Assembly (NCBI RefSeq): GCF_008153345.1
Contig: NZ_CP042818.1
Coordinates: 2,232,001-2,296,000 of the forward strand
Direction: 5' to 3'
Source of the DNA: Treponema phagedenis
GTDB taxonomy: Bacteria > Spirochaetota > Spirochaetia > Treponematales > Treponemataceae
DNA length: 64,000 nt
This document shows positions 7,606 to 16,883 of the stretch, in pieces; the stretch's first letter is position 1, and each line of letters begins with the position of its first letter. Made by a program: the position numbers and the translations under genes. Under the pieces are notes generated by a model. The model saw only the letters and a program-made list of their open reading frames with translations. It did not search any database and was not told where the DNA came from.

Positions 7606-10600
7606 TTAGAAGGGTCTGTCAGCAAGATACTTATATTCTTGCCACTGCCTTCTTGTTTTCTCTTCCGCGGCTTTTAAGAGCATTTCTGCCCGTTCGGGAT
7701 TTGCATTTTTCAATGTCTTAAAGCGAACTTCTTTGTACATAAAGTCTGCAAGTTTGAAATCAGGCTCCTTGCTGTCAAGCTGGAAGGGATTTTTACCTGC
7801 CGCAACAAGACGCGGGTCATAGCGGTAAAGCGGCCAAAGGCCCGAACTCACCGCTTCTTTCTGATGAGACATTCCCTTGGTCATGTTAATTCCGTGAGAG
7901 ATACAATGGCTGTATGCAATAATAATTGCAGGGCCGTCATAACTTTCAGCTTCACGGAATGCCTTAATTGTCTGAGACATGTTTGCGCCCATTGCAATTC
8001 TGGCAACATAGACATATCCGTAACTCATCGCCATCATACCGAGGTCTTTTTTGCTTGTGGTTTTACCCGCAGCGGCAAATTTTGCAACCGCACCGATCGG
8101 GGTTGCCTTTGACATCTGCCCGCCGGTATTTGAGTACACCTCTGTATCAAGTACGAGTACCTTAATATTTTTTCCCGATGCAAGCACGTGATCCAAACCG
8201 CCATAGCCGATATCGTATGCCCAGCCGTCACCGCCGAAAATCCAAACGGAGCGGCGTACCAAATGATCCGTTAACGAAAGCATTTCTTTTGCAAGCGGAT
8301 CGGAGCTCTTTTCCAGCTCTTTTCGCAAGTCCGCAACAAAGGCTCTTTGGTCTTCAACAGCGGAATCTTCTTCCTGAGTATTCGCTAAAATTTTCGCAAT
8401 GACATCTGCCGCAATATTTTTGTCTTTTAATTGGCCAGCTACCTCGCGTGCATATTCGGCAAGTTTATCGCTGGTAAGCCGCATTCCGTAGCCGAATTCG
8501 GCGGCATCTTCAAACAGTGAATTTGACCATGCAGGGCCTCGTCCGTCGGCACGTTTTGCATACGGAGTAGTCGGCAAGTTACCGCCGTAGATTGAAGAAC
8601 ACCCGGTTGCGTTTGCAATAATTGCGCGGTCTCCCGCAATCTGGCTCATCAGTCTGATATACGGTGTTTCGCCGCAGCCGGGACAGGCTCCCGAGAACTC
8701 AAACAGAGGTCTCTTCATGGAAACACCTTTTGGAACACTTAAGTTAAGTTTTCGCGCATCCGGATCCGGAAGATTTACAAAAAATTTCCAGTTCTTTGAT
8801 TCTACCTCACGGTGTTCTACAAAACTTTCCATGTTGATTGCTTTGCGCGTCGGATCAGCCTTATTCTTTGCCGGACACTGCTCAACACAAAGGGCACAAC
8901 CGGTGCAGTCTTCAGGGGACACTTGAATAGTAAAGGCAGCGTTTTCAAACTCTTTACCTTTATAGGCACATGATTTAAATTCCTTCGGAGCCTTATCCAG
9001 TTCTTTTTTATCGTATGCTTTCATGCGAATAACCGCATGGGGACAAACCATTACGCATTGCCCGCACTGGATACAAACCTCGGAATCCCAAATCGGAACA
9101 TGCTCGGCAATACTGCGTTTTTCGTATTGAGTGGTTCCCGTCGGGAAGGTTCCGTCAACCGGCAACTGACTTACTTTCAGCTCATCGCCCTTATTAAGAG
9201 CCATCTCACCCAGAACGTTTTGTACGAATTCGGGAGCATCGGCGGTCATTGCCGAATGGCGAGTTACTTTGCTGTCGGCTGTTTTCGGATACTCTACTTT
9301 TTCAAGTCCCGCAAGAGCCATATCAATTGTTGTAATATTTTTCTGAACAATTTCGGCACCTTTTTTGCCATACGTTTTTTCGGTAAATTTCTTGATAAGA
9401 CCTACCGCCTCATCTTCGGGAAGAATACCGAATATTTTAAAGAAAGCTGTCTGCATGATGACATTGATACGTGTGCCCATTCCCGCTTTTTCCGCAATAG
9501 ACATTGCATCAATTACATAAAACTTTGCTTCTTTTTCGATAATTTGTTTTTGTACCTCAACCGGTATTTTTTGCCAAATCTCATCCTTACCATAGGGAGC
9601 ATTTAAAAGGAAGGTACCGCCCTTTTTCAGGGTTTTGAGCATATCAAAGGTTTCAAGATAGGTAAATTTATGGCAAGCCATAAAATCGCTTTGGGTAATA
9701 AGATAGGGCTTTCTGATTTTGTTCTTTCCAAATCGAAGGTGAGAGATGGTAAAACCGCCGGATTTTTTACTGTCATAGGCAAAGTATGCCTGTGCATTAT
9801 TATCCGTTGCCTCACCAATAATTTTAATAGAGTTCTTGTTTGCTCCTACCGTACCGTCGGCACCGAGCCCGTAGAACATTGCCTGATGCATATCCTTATC
9901 ATCAAGATGGAAACTGGGATCATAATCAAGGCTGGTATGAGTAACATCATCAGTAATACCGACTGAAAAATTCGCAATCTTCTTTCCGCTCAAATTATCA
10001 AAAACACCTTTTACCATTGCAGGGGTAAATTCTTTAGAGCCAAGTCCGTATCGTCCTCCAAGGATAAGCGGATAATGCGTAAAGGGGCATTCTTTTTTAA
10101 ACTGCATTTCTCCAATTGCGGTGCGAACATCCTCGTATAGGGGCTCGCCAAGAGCTCCGGGTTCCTTTGTTCTGTCAAGAACCGCAATGGCGGTAACTGT
10201 TGAAGGAAGAGCCTTTACAAAGGCTGAGGCATCAAAAGGACGATACAGGCGTACCTTTACAAGCCCGCATTTTTCTCCTTTTTCATTTAGCGCATCAACA
10301 GTTTCTTCTACTGTATCCGCACCTGACCCCATTAGAATAATAACTTTTTCGGCATCGGGGGCTCCGTAATAGTCAAACAGATGATATTGTCTACCGGTAA
10401 GTTCGGCAAACTTATCCATTGTTTTTTGTACAATTGCCGGAGTTGCCTGATAATACTTATTCACAACCTCCCTGCTTTGGAAGTATACATCGGGATTTTG
10501 TGCGGTTCCGCGAATCATCGGCTTTTCGGGTGTTAAACCGCGCGTGCGATGTTCGCGTACTAACGTATTATTTACCATTTTTTGCATAACTTCATACGAA

Positions 10601-11160
10601 ACTTCTTCTACTTTTTGAATTTCGTGTGATGTTCTAAAGCCGTCAAAAAAATGCAGAAACGGAACCCGCGCTTCCAAAGTTGCGGCATGCGCAATAACCG
10701 CAGAATCCATAACTTCCTGCACGCTGTTGGAAGCAAGCATTGCCCAGCCGGTTTGACGGCAGGACATTACATCCTGATGATCACCGAAAATAGACAAAGC
10801 ACTGGTAGCCAATGCTCTTGCAGCCACGTGGAAAACCGTACTGGTCAATTCTCCGGCAATTTTATACATATTCGGAATCATAAGGAGCAGTCCTTGTGAA
10901 GCGGTAAACGTTGATGACAAAGCACCGGTTGTTAAAGCACCGTGAACAGCTCCGGATGCGCCGCCTTCGGACTGCAACTCTACAACAGAGGGCACCGTTC
11001 CCCAAATATTTTTCCGCCCTTGAGCCGAATACTCATCGGCAAGCTCTCCCATCGGACTTGACGGGGTAATAGGATAAATCGCGATAACCTCGCTTAAAGC
11101 ATGGGCAACATAGCCGGCGGCTGTGTTACCGTCAATCATTACAAGATTTTTTTCAGACAT
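7606..11160 (-). CDS. nifJ: Pyruvate:ferredoxin (flavodoxin) oxidoreductase
   Basis: This single-chain 1184-residue enzyme oxidises pyruvate to acetyl-CoA and CO2, reducing ferredoxin or flavodoxin. Domain order is the canonical fused one. The N-terminal pyrimidine-binding domain has YPITPSSPMGELAD near residue 30. Domain II, the gamma-type domain and the EKR region follow. Two [4Fe-4S] motifs, CIQCGQCVMVCP and CTGCALCVEQCP, lie near 690-760. The C-terminal thiamine-diphosphate domain has CPGCGETPY, GGDGWAYDIGYGG and NTGGQMSKATP. A good AAAGGACGG ribosome-binding site precedes the ATG. This is the central energy enzyme expected of an anaerobic treponeme. It is monocistronic, with a terminator just downstream. 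Confidence 0.97.
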   Translation of the reverse strand: MSEKNLVMIDGNTAAGYVAHALSEVIAIYPITPSSPMGELADEYSAQGRKNIWGTVPSVVELQSEGGASGAVHGALTTGALSSTFTASQGLLLMIPNMYKIAGELTSTVFHVAARALATSALSIFGDHQDVMSCRQTGWAMLASNSVQEVMDSAVIAHAATLEARVPFLHFFDGFRTSHEIQKVEEVSYEVMQKMVNNTLVREHRTRGLTPEKPMIRGTAQNPDVYFQSREVVNKYYQATPAIVQKTMDKFAELTGRQYHLFDYYGAPDAEKVIILMGSGADTVEETVDALNEKGEKCGLVKVRLYRPFDASAFVKALPSTVTAIAVLDRTKEPGALGEPLYEDVRTAIGEMQFKKECPFTHYPLILGGRYGLGSKEFTPAMVKGVFDNLSGKKIANFSVGITDDVTHTSLDYDPSFHLDDKDMHQAMFYGLGADGTVGANKNSIKIIGEATDNNAQAYFAYDSKKSGGFTISHLRFGKNKIRKPYLITQSDFMACHKFTYLETFDMLKTLKKGGTFLLNAPYGKDEIWQKIPVEVQKQIIEKEAKFYVIDAMSIAEKAGMGTRINVIMQTAFFKIFGILPEDEAVGLIKKFTEKTYGKKGAEIVQKNITTIDMALAGLEKVEYPKTADSKVTRHSAMTADAPEFVQNVLGEMALNKGDELKVSQLPVDGTFPTGTTQYEKRSIAEHVPIWDSEVCIQCGQCVMVCPHAVIRMKAYDKKELDKAPKEFKSCAYKGKEFENAAFTIQVSPEDCTGCALCVEQCPAKNKADPTRKAINMESFVEHREVESKNWKFFVNLPDPDARKLNLSVPKGVSMKRPLFEFSGACPGCGETPYIRLMSQIAGDRAIIANATGCSSIYGGNLPTTPYAKRADGRGPAWSNSLFEDAAEFGYGMRLTSDKLAEYAREVAGQLKDKNIAADVIAKILANTQEEDSAVEDQRAFVADLRKELEKSSDPLAKEMLSLTDHLVRRSVWIFGGDGWAYDIGYGGLDHVLASGKNIKVLVLDTEVYSNTGGQMSKATPIGAVAKFAAAGKTTSKKDLGMMAMSYGYVYVARIAMGANMSQTIKAFREAESYDGPAIIIAYSHCISHGINMTKGMSHQKEAVSSGLWPLYRYDPRLVAAGKNPFQLDSKEPDFKLADFMYKEVRFKTLKNANPERAEMLLKAAEEKTRRQWQEYKYLADRPF

Positions 11161-11349
11161 AAAACCGTCCTTTGATAAGTAGTGTGTGAATATCTATATT
11201 CTATCTATATGTTAATGATAAAATATACCTACCTATAGGATACTATCTTTATCCCTTTTTTTCAAGAGCGAATTATTCTATATTTTGATTAAATTCTTCA
11301 ATAAATATGTACGGAATTATGTACGAAAAAAAGTGAAAGACTGGACGCT

Positions 11350-11660
11350 CTTTATACTAATCGAAGTATTAACAAACAGCCTACGGATTTAAGCATGCCC
11401 CTACTCAATTCCAAACGATGTTTTAAAGCATCAGCACAAAACTGTAAAATTGAAGCTTTTAAACTCGTTGGCGAAGTTGCTGTAAATTTTCAAAACTTCG
11501 CCCCTGCTCAATTCCAAACGATGTTTTGCCTGTACTCCAGCGTAAACAGGCAAAACTCGTTGGCGAAGTTGCTGTAAATTTTCAAAACTTCGCCCTATGG
11601 TAAATTACTTGCCGTTGCGCCGTGTCGAGCTCTTTTTCATGATTAGATGAATTAAATAAT
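11350..11660 (+). repeat. MITE/hairpin-cassette repeat with two cassettes
   Basis: Two tandem units follow AATTCCAAACGATG. The first has the stem GTTTTAAAGC with GCTTTTAAAC. The second, in the same flanks, has GTTTTGCCTG with CAGGCAAAAC (about 11523-11557). Each is followed by CTCGTTGGCGAAGTT and its pairing arm AACTTCGCC. The array ends CTATGGTAAATT...CCGTTGCGCCGTGTCGAGCTC and decayed AT-rich sequence. The rest of 11161-11803 holds only nifJ upstream sequence and, near 11743, a weak TTGATT-type promoter candidate for feoA. Confidence 0.7.
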
Positions 11661-11803
11661 TGAGATATCAAAAGAACGGTTAGCGGGTTTTATCTTTTTT
11701 TCATTCTTTTTGCAAAAAGTTTGCAAAAATGCTTTTTACTACTTGATTAAAATATCCGTTTATAGTACTTTTAGCACAGAGATATTGTTACCTGGAGTTT
11801 ACA

Positions 11804-12031
11804 TTGATACCATTGATTGTTTTAAAGACAGGTGAAAAGGCTTCGGTGTTAAAATTTGACGGAACAGGAGCCGAGTTTACCCGATTACGCAGCTTGGGAA
11901 TTGACGTTAACACGGAACTAACTGTTGTAACCTCGCAAGCGGATAAAAAGGGGCCGATGCTGTTGTTGGTAAACGGTGCAAAGTATGCAATTGATTATAA
12001 CTTGGCTTCTAAAATTTTTGTGCTTATATAG
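11804..12031 (+). CDS. FeoA-domain protein (first copy)
   Basis: This 75-residue protein has an SH3-like FeoA fold: a charged beta-strand start, TRLRSLGIDVNTELTVV in the middle and GPMLLLVNGAKYAIDYNLASKIFV at the end. FeoA proteins bind or regulate the ferrous iron transporter FeoB. The start is TTG at 11804, supported by GGAG 7 nt upstream; no ATG is available. It is separated from the second FeoA by 157 nt containing its own promoter-like site, so it may be a separate transcript. Low sequence identity to the second copy suggests distinct roles. Confidence 0.85.
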   Translation: MIPLIVLKTGEKASVLKFDGTGAEFTRLRSLGIDVNTELTVVTSQADKKGPMLLLVNGAKYAIDYNLASKIFVLI

Positions 12032-12099
12032 AAACCGAATCTTAAGTTCGATTCAAGTTTCGCCTTGTATTTGCGAAACATTGCTGATTAACTTGCAGT

Positions 12100-12134
12100 T
12101 TATAAGACTTTAAGACGTGGCTTTGTCTTATAAT
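12100..12134 (+). promoter_or_regulatory. Inverted repeat overlapping a perfect -10 box upstream of feoAB
   Basis: TTATAAGAC (12100-12108) and GTCTTATAA (12125-12133) are perfect inverted arms separated by 16 nt. The right arm overlaps TATAAT (12129-12134). No good -35 is seen. This looks like an operator for a metal-responsive repressor, but the regulator identity is inference. The spacing also allows an RNA hairpin. Confidence 0.5.
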
Positions 12135-12188
12135 GTTAAAAAAATTAAGGGATTATCAACATCCGGAAAAATTTTTTAGGAGAATGAA

Positions 12189-12419
12189 ATGACGCTTGAT
12201 GAGCTGGAACAGGGTAAAAATGCAGTAATTGAAAATTTAGAAATAACAGGCAGCACCTTGCAGCGGCTTATAAGTTTAGGGTTTACCCCCGGAGCTGAAG
12301 TCTCAGTTGTTAGAAAAGCGCCGTTTTTAGATCCCTTCGATATTTCTATTTGCGGTTCTCTTGTGGCAGTACGAAGAGATGAGGCAAAAAGAATTATTAT
12401 CAGAGAGTTAGCCGAATGA
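12189..12419 (+). CDS. feoA: FeoA-domain protein (second copy, coupled to feoB)
   Basis: This 76-residue FeoA protein contains LQRLISLGFTPGAEVSVV and a C-terminal VAVRRDEAKRIIIREL. It is preceded by TTTTTTAGGAGAATGAA, giving a good ribosome-binding site for ATG 12189. Its stop overlaps the feoB start as ATGA, the usual tight FeoA-FeoB arrangement, so this is the copy most likely to partner FeoB directly. Confidence 0.9.
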   Translation: MTLDELEQGKNAVIENLEITGSTLQRLISLGFTPGAEVSVVRKAPFLDPFDISICGSLVAVRRDEAKRIIIRELAE

Positions 12420-15241
12420 AACAGGACCAGATACATATCGCATTTGCGGGGCAGCCAAACTCAGGGAAGTCAACTTTGTTTAACATGATGACTGGCGCCC
12501 GCCAGCATGTCGCAAATTATCCGGGTATTACCGTAGAGAAAAAAACAGGCAATTATCAAGCGTTTGGACAATCCGTATTGATAACCGACCTGCCCGGAAC
12601 CTATAGTCTTACCTCATACTCTCCCGAAGAAAGGGTTTCCCGGAATTTTATTCTTTTTGAAAAGCCAAATCTTTTAGTCAATATTACCGATGCGTCAAAT
12701 TTAGAGCGGCATTTATATCTTACGTTTCAGCTTTTGGAAATGCAGTGCCCTGTTATCATGTATTTAAACAAAACGGATATTGCAACATATCAAGGGCTTA
12801 AAATCGATATCGATAAATTGTCGCAAACGCTGGGTATTCCGATTATTGCCGGTTCGGCAAAAAGGAAAGAGCATGCACAGGAACTTAAACAGTGCATAGC
12901 AGAAACTACGGGACATACACAAAACCCGTATATGCTTTCGTACGGAAAAGATATGGAAGCCTGTCTTGCAGCAATTGTTGAACGGTTGCAAAAGGCTCAA
13001 AAAAATGCCGAAGATGCGGTGCCGTTGCGTTGGCTTGCAATTAAACTTTGCGAAAATGATTCCGCCGTGCGCAATGAGCAAAAAGAAAAATTTGAAGAAT
13101 TCGATTCTATTTTACAATATATAAGCGAGCTTGAAGCACAGCACAAAGAAAAACATAAACACAGCTTTGAAATTGAAATAGCCCTTGCCAGAGCGGGCGC
13201 CGCAAAAAAAATTATTGCCGATTGCGTTACCAAAGTTGCGGCTGATAAAAAAACAGTTGAGCGGGTACGTTTAAAAAGAAGAATCTTTGAAGGGCTTTCC
13301 GCTCTCACACTCTTTTTTGTTACCTTTCAGATTCTTGATGCGGTTTTGGTAATGTTTCCCGGCGTGTTTCAACACAATAGCGTGCGGCTTTGTATAAATC
13401 TTCTGCTTTCAGGGATTTTTACCGGCGGGGCTGCTTTTATCTATGTGAAAGGCGGAGAAAATGCCGTCAATGCCACCGACCGGGTTGATAAAGTCTTGTG
13501 CCACCGCGTGTTCGGTATTCTTATTCTTGTGGAACTGGTGCTGGTCTTTTATTGGATAACCGTTATTCTCGGATATAAGATGACTGATAAGGTTTTTCCG
13601 GTTTTTAAATTTTTCCGTTCTATTGTATCGCAACTTATTCCCGCTCAAGGTTTAATAAGTGAAGGACTGTTACGCGGTCTTTTTTTAAACGGTATTATTG
13701 ACGGCGCGATTATGATTCTAAACTATGTGCCGATTTTCTTCTGCCTTTTTGCGCTTATTGCCTTTTTAGAAGATGTGGGTTATATGGCACGCCTTGCTTT
13801 TATAATGGATAGGATTCTTCGTAAGTTCGGATTACACGGGCAGTCTACCTTACCGATGATTCTCTCCGGGGTTATTATGGGCGGCTGTGTTGTTCCCGGC
13901 GTTATGTCAACCCGCACAATTCGTGATAATAAATCCCGGTTAGTTACCATTCTGATTTTGCCGCTTTTAAATTGTATGGCTAAGATTCCTTTTTATGTGC
14001 TTATTACCGGAATCTTTTTTGTGCGCTATCAGTGGCTTGTGCTCGGCGGCATTTCTTTTATTACGTTATTGGTAGCACTCATTGTGGCAAAGTATTTTAG
14101 TTTATATGTGGTGCAAGGCACGCCGGAACCATTTGTGCTTGAATTGCCCGCATATAGTTTGCCGACTGTGCGCGGAGTGCTTACCAGAACTTTTGAGCGA
14201 TTGTGGAGCTTTATCAAAAAAGTTGCTACAACCGTCGTTGCCGTTTCGGTTGTGATTTGGGCAGGCGTCAGTTTCCCCGCAATGGGTGAAAAGGAACAAG
14301 CAGTATTTAATACCGAAAGGGACACCTATATTCACAATTTTGTACGCAGCCTGAACAATTCCTATGCTCCGTATTTTACCTCTGAAAAAGGATTTTTAGA
14401 TTATCAAAATCTTACGGAAAGAATGTATTTGCTTGAAACACTTACCTCTTTCGGCGGAGAAAAGGCGGCGGCGCGCAGCATGAATAGACTCTTTTTGGAA
14501 AACCCCGAAATGACCAAAATTGCTTTGCGCGGAAAACTTGAGCTTGGCGATACTATTCACGCATTTAAAGACTACTTTACCCGGTATGCGGCAGCAGAAA
14601 AAGATTTTATAAACGCTTATGCCAAAACACCCGACTTTCAAAAACCGATTATGAAATCCGCCTTTTACGGCTATTGGCAGCGCATGAATCCTTTCTTTTT
14701 TGCAATTGTGCGTACGGGCTCTATCAGCATAAGCGGCACAAGCGTGGTTGACCGCGATGCGGCGGCGATGACAAGATCATTACGCACCGCTTTTGCAGAC
14801 CTAAAATTGATCAGTGTACATTATCACCGCGAAACACTGGAACATTCAGCGCTTGGGTACCTTGGTAAAGGTATGGAGCCGGTTACCAAATACGCAGGTT
14901 TTGACTGGAAAATAAATATCGCAATACTCGGATCTTTTGCGGCAAAGGAAGCCCTTGTTTCAACCTTAGGCACTATTTACAGTGTGGAGTCCGCAAGCGA
15001 GGACAGCGGAAAGCTTTTGGAAGCACGGATTCAGGATAAAGAAACCGGTATGACTCCTTTGGACGGACTTACCATAATGATTTTAATCGCTTTATTCCCG
15101 CCCTGTATTGCAACAATGATTGCAACAAAAACAGAAACTCAAAGTATCGGTTGGACAGCGTTCAGTGTAATATATCCGGTTGTCTTAAGTTCGCTGGTTG
15201 CGGTGTTTGTCTTCCAGTTCGGAAGGCTTTTAGGATTTTAA
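12416..15241 (+). CDS. feoB: Ferrous iron transporter FeoB with about 190-residue insertion
   Basis: The N-terminal G domain has G1 GQPNSGKST (13-21), G3 DLPGTYSL near 60, G4 NKTD near 121 and a G5-like GSAK. Transmembrane gates follow, including LPMILSGVIMGGCVVPGVM and the conserved C-terminal FDWKINIAILGSFAAKEALVSTLG. At 941 aa it is much longer than the roughly 650-770 aa usual for the family. The excess lies at about residues 620-810, a mostly hydrophilic, helical-looking segment between two membrane spans where FeoB normally has a short extracytoplasmic loop. It is followed by exported metal-binding-type genes, suggesting the loop docks a periplasmic partner (inference). Confidence 0.93.
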   Translation: MKQDQIHIAFAGQPNSGKSTLFNMMTGARQHVANYPGITVEKKTGNYQAFGQSVLITDLPGTYSLTSYSPEERVSRNFILFEKPNLLVNITDASNLERHLYLTFQLLEMQCPVIMYLNKTDIATYQGLKIDIDKLSQTLGIPIIAGSAKRKEHAQELKQCIAETTGHTQNPYMLSYGKDMEACLAAIVERLQKAQKNAEDAVPLRWLAIKLCENDSAVRNEQKEKFEEFDSILQYISELEAQHKEKHKHSFEIEIALARAGAAKKIIADCVTKVAADKKTVERVRLKRRIFEGLSALTLFFVTFQILDAVLVMFPGVFQHNSVRLCINLLLSGIFTGGAAFIYVKGGENAVNATDRVDKVLCHRVFGILILVELVLVFYWITVILGYKMTDKVFPVFKFFRSIVSQLIPAQGLISEGLLRGLFLNGIIDGAIMILNYVPIFFCLFALIAFLEDVGYMARLAFIMDRILRKFGLHGQSTLPMILSGVIMGGCVVPGVMSTRTIRDNKSRLVTILILPLLNCMAKIPFYVLITGIFFVRYQWLVLGGISFITLLVALIVAKYFSLYVVQGTPEPFVLELPAYSLPTVRGVLTRTFERLWSFIKKVATTVVAVSVVIWAGVSFPAMGEKEQAVFNTERDTYIHNFVRSLNNSYAPYFTSEKGFLDYQNLTERMYLLETLTSFGGEKAAARSMNRLFLENPEMTKIALRGKLELGDTIHAFKDYFTRYAAAEKDFINAYAKTPDFQKPIMKSAFYGYWQRMNPFFFAIVRTGSISISGTSVVDRDAAAMTRSLRTAFADLKLISVHYHRETLEHSALGYLGKGMEPVTKYAGFDWKINIAILGSFAAKEALVSTLGTIYSVESASEDSGKLLEARIQDKETGMTPLDGLTIMILIALFPPCIATMIATKTETQSIGWTAFSVIYPVVLSSLVAVFVFQFGRLLGF

Positions 15242-15258
15242 CCTAAGGAGATTGTAAA

Positions 15259-15297
15259 ATGATAACCATAAGAAAAAATGACAAGGAGTACAAATGA
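15259..15297 (+). CDS. Possible 12-codon leader/coupling ORF
   Basis: ATG 15259 is preceded by AAGGAG (15244-15249) and encodes MITIRKNDKEYK. Its TGA overlaps the ATG of the next gene as ATGA. The downstream start has its own AAGGAG inside this mini-ORF. It could couple translation of feoB to the following gene, or be chance. Confidence 0.35.
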   Translation: MITIRKNDKEYK

Positions 15298-15830
15298 AAA
15301 AAATATACCTTCTCTTAGTTTTGATAATAAGCGCACCCGTGCTTTTTGCGCACACTCCCCTACTCACCGTTGAGGATAACGGAGACGGAACAATATATGT
15401 GCAGGGAGGTTTTTCAAACGGCGCTTCTGCGGCGGGAGTTAAGCTTTATTTAACCGACAAAAATACCGGCGAAAAACTTTGGGACGGGGAATTTCCCGCC
15501 GTAGGAGAAATCAATCTTGAGATTCCCGCTGTTCCGTACACCGTTACCTTTGATGCGGGGCCGGGACATGTGGTTGTAAAAGACGGACCTCTTTATGAAA
15601 GAGGTGCGGATGATGCGCCGGCTCAAAAAGACGCTACCGAAAACGGCGGCACCGTTACTGCGGGATCGGTTGCAGCCCCGTCCGCAAGCTGGGTTCCTAT
15701 GGATACCGTTTCCGCAATGCCGAGTGTCGGCCCATCCTTTACTGCAATAGCAGCGCTTTGCCTTGCCATACTCAACCTTGTGTTAATTCTTTTCTTGTTC
15801 AGGAAAATAAAAAACAGGAGTTCATTGTGA
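15294..15830 (+). CDS. Exported protein with AHTPLL start, NikL-like, C-terminal membrane anchor
   Basis: A signal peptide (MKKIYLLLVLIISAPVLFA) precedes AHTPLLTVEDNGDGTIYVQG, a mature N-terminus starting with histidine near a predicted processing site. A carboxypeptidase-regulatory-like beta domain follows, ending FDAGPGHVV. After a low-complexity Ala/Thr/Ser linker there is one transmembrane helix (about 148-168) and a basic tail. The shorter paralogue at 21102 shares the whole first domain but lacks linker and anchor. Similar small proteins accompany DUF4198 proteins in bacterial nickel/cobalt uptake loci; applying this here is inference. It overlaps the next gene by 4 nt. Confidence 0.7.
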   Translation: MKKIYLLLVLIISAPVLFAHTPLLTVEDNGDGTIYVQGGFSNGASAAGVKLYLTDKNTGEKLWDGEFPAVGEINLEIPAVPYTVTFDAGPGHVVVKDGPLYERGADDAPAQKDATENGGTVTAGSVAAPSASWVPMDTVSAMPSVGPSFTAIAALCLAILNLVLILFLFRKIKNRSSL

Positions 15831-16855
15831 AAAAACTTGTACTCACTGCCTTTTTATTTACATCCGCTTTTTTTCTTTTTGCTCATTTTCAAATGATATA
15901 TACCTCCTCTTCCATAATTGAGCAAAATGCAAAATCGGCAGGCTTTATTCTTACCTTTACTCACCCCTTTGAATCGGGACTCACCATGGATATCGGAAAA
16001 AACGAGCAGGGAGAAATCAAAGGTTTAAAAGAATTTTACTCTATTCATAAAGGAAAAAAACTTGATCTTCTTTCGATGATAAAAGAGAGTGAATTTACCT
16101 CTGCCGAAAATAAGGCTTCCGCATATACGTTTACATTGGATAAAGATTCCGGTTTTAGAGGCGGCGGCGATTGGGTGCTTGTTGCCGTTCCGCATCCCTA
16201 TTACGAAGCAAGCGAAGAAGGCTACATTCAGCAGATAACAAAAGTTTTTATCAATAAGGCGGGGCTTGCCACCGATTGGCAAACTGCCTGTGTAAAAGGC
16301 TATCCCGAAATACTGCCGCTGGTAAAACCTTATGATATATGGAAGGGAAGCATTTTCCGCGCGGTTGTTTTGGATTCAAACGGAAAGCCCGTTCCGTTCG
16401 CGGAAATTGAATTTGCACATATCAATTATGATATTGATATGCAGGCAAAGGCATTTACCGGAAAAGCAAAATTGGAACAAGCGGGCGGCGGTATTATTTT
16501 GGCTGACGCAACCGGAGTTTTTGAATTTATTCCTCCGTGTGCCGGCTACTGGGGATTTTCCGCCCTCGGCGTAGGAAAAGAAAAAGAATTTTCCGGCAAA
16601 GCGCTTTCTCAAGATGCGGTAATCTGGATTGAGATAAACAAGGATGAAACGGAGCCTGCCCCAGCCTCAAATGAGAATGAAGAAAAAACCGCTGCAAGTG
16701 AAGAAACTTCAGCGTCCGAAAAAGATCGGGAACCCCGAAAGGATGATTTTTCTCCTGCAGCCTTAATTATTGTTATTTTATTATTTGCGGTTATGTTTGC
16801 ATGGCCGCCGATATTCAAAAAAATGTCGGAAAAATCGGAGAAAAAAGACAGTTAA
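15827..16855 (+). CDS. DUF4198-family exported protein with C-terminal membrane anchor
   Basis: Starting at GTG 15827 (CAGGAG 7 nt upstream, GTGA overlap with the previous stop), the 342-residue product has a signal peptide ending LFAHFQMIYTSSS. A DUF4198 domain follows, with FTHPFESGLTMDIGKN, FRGGGDWVL, VKPYDIWKGSIFRAVV and a late GYWGFSALG. An acidic Glu/Ser-rich linker leads to a single membrane helix near 310-330. DUF4198 proteins are periplasmic components tied to metal uptake. The neighbouring feoB and Cys-rich protein suggest that iron is the metal (inference). It is a tandem paralogue of 16884-17705. Confidence 0.8.
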   Translation: MKKLVLTAFLFTSAFFLFAHFQMIYTSSSIIEQNAKSAGFILTFTHPFESGLTMDIGKNEQGEIKGLKEFYSIHKGKKLDLLSMIKESEFTSAENKASAYTFTLDKDSGFRGGGDWVLVAVPHPYYEASEEGYIQQITKVFINKAGLATDWQTACVKGYPEILPLVKPYDIWKGSIFRAVVLDSNGKPVPFAEIEFAHINYDIDMQAKAFTGKAKLEQAGGGIILADATGVFEFIPPCAGYWGFSALGVGKEKEFSGKALSQDAVIWIEINKDETEPAPASNENEEKTAASEETSASEKDREPRKDDFSPAALIIVILLFAVMFAWPPIFKKMSEKSEKKDS

Positions 16856-16883
16856 TCTAAACAAAGAATTACTGAAGGAGTTT

